Assembly (NCBI GenBank): GCA_021790855.1
Contig: JAJYFP010000017.1
Coordinates: 1-9,219 of the forward strand
From: Actinomycetes bacterium
GTDB lineage: Bacteria; Actinomycetota; Acidimicrobiia; Acidimicrobiales; Acidimicrobiaceae
DNA length: 9,219 nt
Direction: 5' to 3'
In this document: one piece after another, positions 5,167-9,219 of the stretch
Layout: each line of letters opens with the position of its first letter
Numbering within the stretch: position 1 is the stretch's first letter
Program-made: the position numbers and the translations under genes
The notes under the pieces: model-generated
Seen by the model: only the letters and a program-made list of their open reading frames with translations
Databases searched by the model: none
What the model was told of the DNA's origin: nothing

Positions 5167-7836
5167 GTGGCAGACAGCAGCTTACTAAAGAAGTTTCTTG
5201 GCTCGGTTGACTTTGAGTTAGATGAGTTCCAGGAACGTTCTATAGATCTTTTAGACTCAGGTGAGTCGGTTCTTGTGGCGGCACCCACGGGTTCTGGAAA
5301 GACTCTTGTCGGTGTCTATGCGATCTTCAAAACGTTGTTCGAGCGGAAGAGATCCTTTTATACAACTCCCCTCAAGGCTCTGTCGAATCAAAAGTACTTG
5401 GAGTTCTGCGCATACTTTGGAGCGGATCAGGTGGGACTACTGACCGGTGATAACTCGATAAGAGCTGACGCTCCGATCGTAGTTATGACCACTGAAGTTC
5501 TTCGTAACATGATCTATGCAGACAATCACGACCTTAGCCAGATTGGTCTTGTCGTTCTTGACGAAGTTCACTATCTGCAAAATCCGTACAGGGGAGCGGT
5601 ATGGGAGGAGGTGATTATCCACCTTCCGCCGACCATTTCGTTAGTCTGCCTCTCTGCTACCGTCTCTAACGCTGAGGAGTTCGCCCACTGGATGCGAACT
5701 GTTCGAGGGTCTATGGAGGCTGTTATAGAAGAGACTCGGCCAGTTGAGTTGCAGCATCGATACGTGGTGGGCAATAAGAGGTCGAATCAACTAGAGGCTA
5801 TAGACACGTTTATAGATGATCGACCTAACCCCCAAGGGGTTCACTACGACGCTCCTTGGCTTGCAGAGGCACCTTTCAAGCGTGGGGGAAGGCCGAAAGC
5901 TTTCCAGCCAAAACGGTCAAGAGTTGTATCGTTGCTAAACGATGAGGATCGACTTCCAGTTATCTATTTTATATTTTCTCGGGCTGGTTGTGATGAGGCT
6001 GTTAGGGAGTCACTCAACAGTGGTATTCGGTTAACTACGGCGTTTGAACGTGATGAGATTCGTAAGGTACTAGATCTCCATCTAGCGAACCTTTCCGACG
6101 AGGACCTTACGTCACTGCACTTCGAAGAGTTTATGGCTGCGCTTGACGCGGGTATCGCCGCTCACCATGCCGGAATGGTTCCACCATTTCGTGAGGTGGT
6201 GGAGGCGTGCTTTGAGAGGGCATTGATCAAAGTTGTGTTTGCAACAGAGACGCTTTCTTTAGGTATAAATATGCCCGCACGTTCAGTCGTGATTGAAAAA
6301 CTCACTAAGTTCAACGGTGAAAGACATGTGCTACTAAGTGGTGGTGAATATACGCAACTAGCAGGTAGGGCTGGCCGTCGCGGAATAGACGATGTCGGTT
6401 ACTGCTATGTGCTTTGGAACTCATCTACAACTTTTATGCAGGCTGCGTCACTGGCACAGAACAGGTCCTATCCCATCCGATCCTCTTTTAGACCGACCTA
6501 TAACATGGCCTCAAACTTAGTCAAGAGATATCTCCCTGACACTGCTAGACACCTATTGAATCTGTCGTTTGCTCAGTACAGTGCAGACTCGGAGGTAGTC
6601 GAGTTAGAGGCAGAATTGGCACGTACTCGGGGACGCCTGGTGGCGGCGGAAGAGTCTCTTACTTGTGAATTCGGGGATGTTATTGACTATCTCGAAAGAA
6701 AAGAAGCAGAGCGTACTTCAAAGAAGCAAGATACCAAAAAGGCGCAGCTACATAAGTTAGAGTTGGATCTTCACCGTATAAAGGTTGGTTCAGTGTTAAG
6801 TGCTCCGAGCGCTCGTGATCGAAGCAAACGTGTGAGGCTTGCGGTCGTGTCGGTGGGTGTCCGCTCTAAAAACCGAGTCAAGCTTACCTTGGTATCTAGC
6901 TCTTCTAGGACATATCGCGTTGGAAGTCTGCAGTCCGAGTACCTAAGCTCGGTGGGATGGCTGAAGCTTCCGACTCCATATGATCCAAGCTCTAAAGAGT
7001 TTCGATGGAAGGTATCAGATCTGCTGAAAAACTCTCTAGTCGAAGGAACAGAGCTGGGGGAGCCGTCGTTTTCACGCGAAACCGAGGAGTCATCGCAGAA
7101 AGTTGAAAACGATACAGTGGCCACGTTGGATCTCTTTAGCGCCTGTAAACACTTCGATGAACACGTTGCTTCGTTTAAAAAGCTCCAACGTTTTCGACAT
7201 CGCGTTGGCGACGTTGAGATGAGGATCAAGTCGAAGATGGAGTCCTTGGCTTTACAGTTGAACCGAGTGTTAGAGGTGTTAGAGTTTTACGGATATGTTG
7301 ACAACTGGTCGCTTACGGATAAAGGTGAGAGACTTTCGAGAATATACTCAGAGTCAGATCTTCTATGTTCGTTGGCGATAGAAGCGAATCTATTTGATGG
7401 TCTGTCACCCTCTTCGCTCGCAGCTCTCGTATCGACGCTGACCTATGAGTCCAAACCAAACTACAGAGACCTTACTGATCTGCCAAATAGGGAGGTCTCT
7501 AAGAGATTTGGGTCTCTTTCGTTGTTATGGAGAGAGCTGGTAAAGAAGGAGGCTGCGTCGCGCCTTCCGTTGACCAAAGCTCCAGATGGCGGTTTTGCTG
7601 GGGTTACATACCTCTGGGCGTGTGGAGAAGATATCGGTAGTTCGCTAAAGGGTACCGGAATTCCTCCGGGAGACTTTGTGCGTAACATTAAACAGACGAT
7701 CGACCTTTTGCGCCAGATAAGCGAGGTTGCGCCACAACAAGTTACGGCGCAGGCAGCGTCGGATGCGATCGAGGCATGTTTTCGAGGGGTTGTAGCGCTG
7801 TCATCACAGGTCTTTTTTGCCTCTTCTGAGATGTAA
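5167..7836 (+). CDS. helY: Ski2-like DEVH-box helicase, HelY family
   Basis: This is a superfamily 2 ATP-dependent helicase of the Ski2/Mtr4/HelY group, presumably acting on RNA in the cytoplasm. The 889 residues match the length of M. tuberculosis HelY (about 906). Motifs in order: FQ (21-22), Walker A APTGSGKT (39-46), TTPLKALSNQK (motif Ia), MTTEVLRNM (Ib), Walker B DEVH (132-135), motif III SAT (163-165), motif V ATETLSLGINMP (from 359), and motif VI QLAGRAGRRG (397-406). A charged, heptad-like coiled-coil stretch lies at about 475-540. The last part (about 700-889; for example LLCSLAIEANLFDGLSP and AALVSTLTYESKP) is the DSHCT domain typical of Ski2-like proteins. GTG 5167 is the first possible start in frame, 12 nt after the tatC stop, with no good ribosome-binding site of its own, so coupling to tatC is likely. 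tatC-helY adjacency is also seen in mycobacteria, though no functional link between them is known to me. Confidence 0.95.
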   Translation: MADSSLLKKFLGSVDFELDEFQERSIDLLDSGESVLVAAPTGSGKTLVGVYAIFKTLFERKRSFYTTPLKALSNQKYLEFCAYFGADQVGLLTGDNSIRADAPIVVMTTEVLRNMIYADNHDLSQIGLVVLDEVHYLQNPYRGAVWEEVIIHLPPTISLVCLSATVSNAEEFAHWMRTVRGSMEAVIEETRPVELQHRYVVGNKRSNQLEAIDTFIDDRPNPQGVHYDAPWLAEAPFKRGGRPKAFQPKRSRVVSLLNDEDRLPVIYFIFSRAGCDEAVRESLNSGIRLTTAFERDEIRKVLDLHLANLSDEDLTSLHFEEFMAALDAGIAAHHAGMVPPFREVVEACFERALIKVVFATETLSLGINMPARSVVIEKLTKFNGERHVLLSGGEYTQLAGRAGRRGIDDVGYCYVLWNSSTTFMQAASLAQNRSYPIRSSFRPTYNMASNLVKRYLPDTARHLLNLSFAQYSADSEVVELEAELARTRGRLVAAEESLTCEFGDVIDYLERKEAERTSKKQDTKKAQLHKLELDLHRIKVGSVLSAPSARDRSKRVRLAVVSVGVRSKNRVKLTLVSSSSRTYRVGSLQSEYLSSVGWLKLPTPYDPSSKEFRWKVSDLLKNSLVEGTELGEPSFSRETEESSQKVENDTVATLDLFSACKHFDEHVASFKKLQRFRHRVGDVEMRIKSKMESLALQLNRVLEVLEFYGYVDNWSLTDKGERLSRIYSESDLLCSLAIEANLFDGLSPSSLAALVSTLTYESKPNYRDLTDLPNREVSKRFGSLSLLWRELVKKEAASRLPLTKAPDGGFAGVTYLWACGEDIGSSLKGTGIPPGDFVRNIKQTIDLLRQISEVAPQQVTAQAASDAIEACFRGVVALSSQVFFASSEM

Positions 7837-7949
7837 CGGCCTTGACGGAGAGCGGTGATGATACTATCCATTCATCAAGATTGAATAGGCACATGACTGC
7901 CTGTGGGGATAGAGTCTCATGGATGGTGAACGTAGGAACCTGAGGTTGG
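7837..7949 (+). other. Intergenic region between helY and the ThyX-like gene
   Basis: This 113-nt gap contains TTGACG (7842-7847), a good -35, but the nearest -10-like hexamer TACTAT (7862-7867) is only 14 nt away, so a promoter here is doubtful. An interrupted palindrome AACCT-G-AGGTT (7937-7947) overlaps the probable ribosome-binding sequence of the next gene. A 16-codon open frame (7893-7943) ends inside that palindrome but has no clear ribosome-binding site. No terminator hairpin with a T-run is seen. Confidence 0.3.
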
Positions 7950-9219
7950 ATGATGTACTTTAGCCAGGAAGAGTTTTCGAATGAAGAACGAGAGGTACTC
8001 TCAAACTTCTTTACCAATATCGATGGTCCAGTTTTTGCACTGATAAACCTTCCTGAGACGGTGAAGGCGGCTCTATTTGCTAGATACTCTCGGACCAATA
8101 AATCTCTCAGGCGTCTGTTCTTAGATGAATTTTACGACTCTGCCCCAGTTGTGAGTTCTGCGGTGACAACGGTGGGCTTGGAACGCTCAGAGAAGCTCTT
8201 TGAAAGGGTGATCTTGGAGTATGGAGACGACTCTGTCGCACAACTTGGCGGTGTCCACCTCGCCTGTGAGCAGGTCTCGAACGTACTCACGAAGGTGCTT
8301 GAAAGAAGCAGACTTATGTCGTTTCTGGAGCAGTCGACTCGATACTTGAACTTCGGTGATCGAAATAACATGGGAAGATTTAGGTACGTTGTTCCCGAAG
8401 AGGTTGTGTCAACTGCGTACGAAAACATGTTTGAGGAACGAATGAGTGGGCTGTTCGAAAGTTATACAGCTATCCAAGGACGAGTTTTTGAACACCTTTT
8501 ACAACGATATGGAGACCCAGAGGAACCGGAGATGATGCGCTCCCTTAGAGCTGTCGCATTCGATACCGCAAGAGGAGTTCTACCAGTTGGGACGCTTTCT
8601 AATCTTGGTATCTATGGCAGTCCCCAGTCTTATGAGTACTTGGTGATGAGACTTCGGTCTCATCCTCTCAATGAGGCGAGAGTCTTCGCCAAGCTGATAT
8701 TGGATGAACTGCAAAAAGTGATTCCATCGTTTCTATCTCGGCTAGACCGTCCGGATCGGGGAGGAGCTTGGGTCGAGTATAGATCAAAAAAGCGTCAATG
8801 TCTGAGCGAGATTGTCGACGAAATTGTGCCAGAGAGTGCTGATATAGGTGGATATAGCGACTCAGATGTTCGCTTAATAGCCTTTGATCGTCAAGCAGAG
8901 AGAAAGATCTTAGAGGCGATTGTCTTTGAGTATAGCGGCCTTTCAAATGAAGAGATAAGAGCCATAGTCGAGTCGTTGTCGGCTGACAAACGTATCAGAC
9001 TCTTTCGGGAGTATTCAGGGGATAGATTGAATCGGCGACATAAGCCCGGTCGCGCTTTCGAAGTCGCCAACTACACCTTTGAGGTCGTAAGTGACTACGG
9101 AGCATTTCGTGATCTGCAAAGACATAGAATGCTGACGACTGAGTGGGTTGGTATAGATCCAAGTCTTGGCTTCGTCGTACCGCAACTGATTAGACAGTCT
9201 GAACAGACCGGCCTATACA
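7950..9219 (+). CDS. Tandem ThyX-domain protein (flavin-dependent thymidylate synthase family), 3'-truncated
   Basis: The window holds 423 residues of a protein that runs off the right edge; the frame is uninterrupted to the end. ThyX makes dTMP from dUMP using FAD, NADPH and methylene-tetrahydrofolate, with the signature RHRxxSxNxxSxRY. Two versions occur here. In the first half, residues 119-132 read R-S-R-L-M-S-F-L-E-Q-S-T-R-Y, the whole motif with His replaced by Ser and Asn by Leu. It is preceded by YGDDSVAQLGG and HLACEQVS, matching the usual histidine/serine helix before the motif. In the second half, residues 391-399 read RHRMLTTEW, keeping RHR but losing the rest. A single ordinary ThyX is about 220-250 residues, so this is a two-domain member; I recall long ThyX-like proteins of this kind in actinobacteria and other phyla, without an established role. 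ATG 7950 or the adjacent ATG 7953 starts the gene, with GAGGT at 7942-7946 slightly favouring 7953. Whether it synthesises dTMP cannot be told. Confidence 0.85.
   Translation, partial: MMYFSQEEFSNEEREVLSNFFTNIDGPVFALINLPETVKAALFARYSRTNKSLRRLFLDEFYDSAPVVSSAVTTVGLERSEKLFERVILEYGDDSVAQLGGVHLACEQVSNVLTKVLERSRLMSFLEQSTRYLNFGDRNNMGRFRYVVPEEVVSTAYENMFEERMSGLFESYTAIQGRVFEHLLQRYGDPEEPEMMRSLRAVAFDTARGVLPVGTLSNLGIYGSPQSYEYLVMRLRSHPLNEARVFAKLILDELQKVIPSFLSRLDRPDRGGAWVEYRSKKRQCLSEIVDEIVPESADIGGYSDSDVRLIAFDRQAERKILEAIVFEYSGLSNEEIRAIVESLSADKRIRLFREYSGDRLNRRHKPGRAFEVANYTFEVVSDYGAFRDLQRHRMLTTEWVGIDPSLGFVVPQLIRQSEQTGLY

Noticed and set aside
5156..5188. ATG between tatC and helY as a helicase start
   Set aside because: It is in a different frame from the helicase and reaches a stop after ten codons.
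6771..7229. 152-codon minus-strand open frame inside helY
   Set aside because: Antisense to a helicase gene whose protein is clearly conserved; composition is typical of a reverse-strand shadow and it has no motifs. The other minus-strand frames were rejected for the same reason.
7842..7867. TTGACG...TACTAT as a promoter for the ThyX-like gene
   Set aside because: The 14-nt spacing is too short for a normal vegetative promoter and no better -10 lies at 16-18 nt.
7461..8098. Overlapping minus-strand open frames across the helY-thyX junction
   Set aside because: Both lie mainly antisense to confidently identified proteins and show no domain features.

Overview
This window looks like a stretch of actinobacterial chromosome with compact, same-strand gene order and no mobile-element signatures. 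The Pup-proteasome genes prcB, prcA and pafA are followed by Tat export genes and a HelY-type Ski2-like helicase, an order I know from mycobacteria (pafA-pafB-pafC-tatA-tatC-helY). G+C is just under half by eye, low for the phylum. A low-GC actinobacterial lineage such as the Acidimicrobiia would fit, but that placement is inference.

Layout: prcB (5' end outside the window, catalytic Thr visible at 10-12) overlaps prcA by 4 nt. pafA (Pup ligase) and lepB (type I signal peptidase) follow closely, giving a prcB-prcA-pafA-lepB block. After a 125-nt gap comes a small zinc-ribbon protein of unknown function. After a further 93-nt gap, a TatB-like gene, tatC and helY lie 10-12 nt apart and probably form one transcript. 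A 113-nt gap precedes a long ThyX-family protein with two tandem, both altered, ThyX-type motifs; it runs off the right edge. No gap exceeds 300 nt, and I saw no tRNA, rRNA, CRISPR array, insertion sequence or convincing intrinsic terminator.

The left block builds the 20S proteasome and the ligase that tags substrates with Pup. The middle block is an export module: the Tat translocase moves folded proteins across the membrane and LepB removes signal peptides. The pafB/pafC regulator genes that sit between pafA and tat in mycobacteria are absent here; lepB and the zinc-ribbon gene occupy that place.

The main oddities are as follows. The conserved N-terminus of PafA extends upstream of any ATG, GTG or TTG codon. 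The TatB-like protein has Lys where TatB carries a conserved Glu. The tandem ThyX protein has degenerate signature motifs. GATC sites occur about twice as often as expected by chance. I did not find evidence for a wholly new system.
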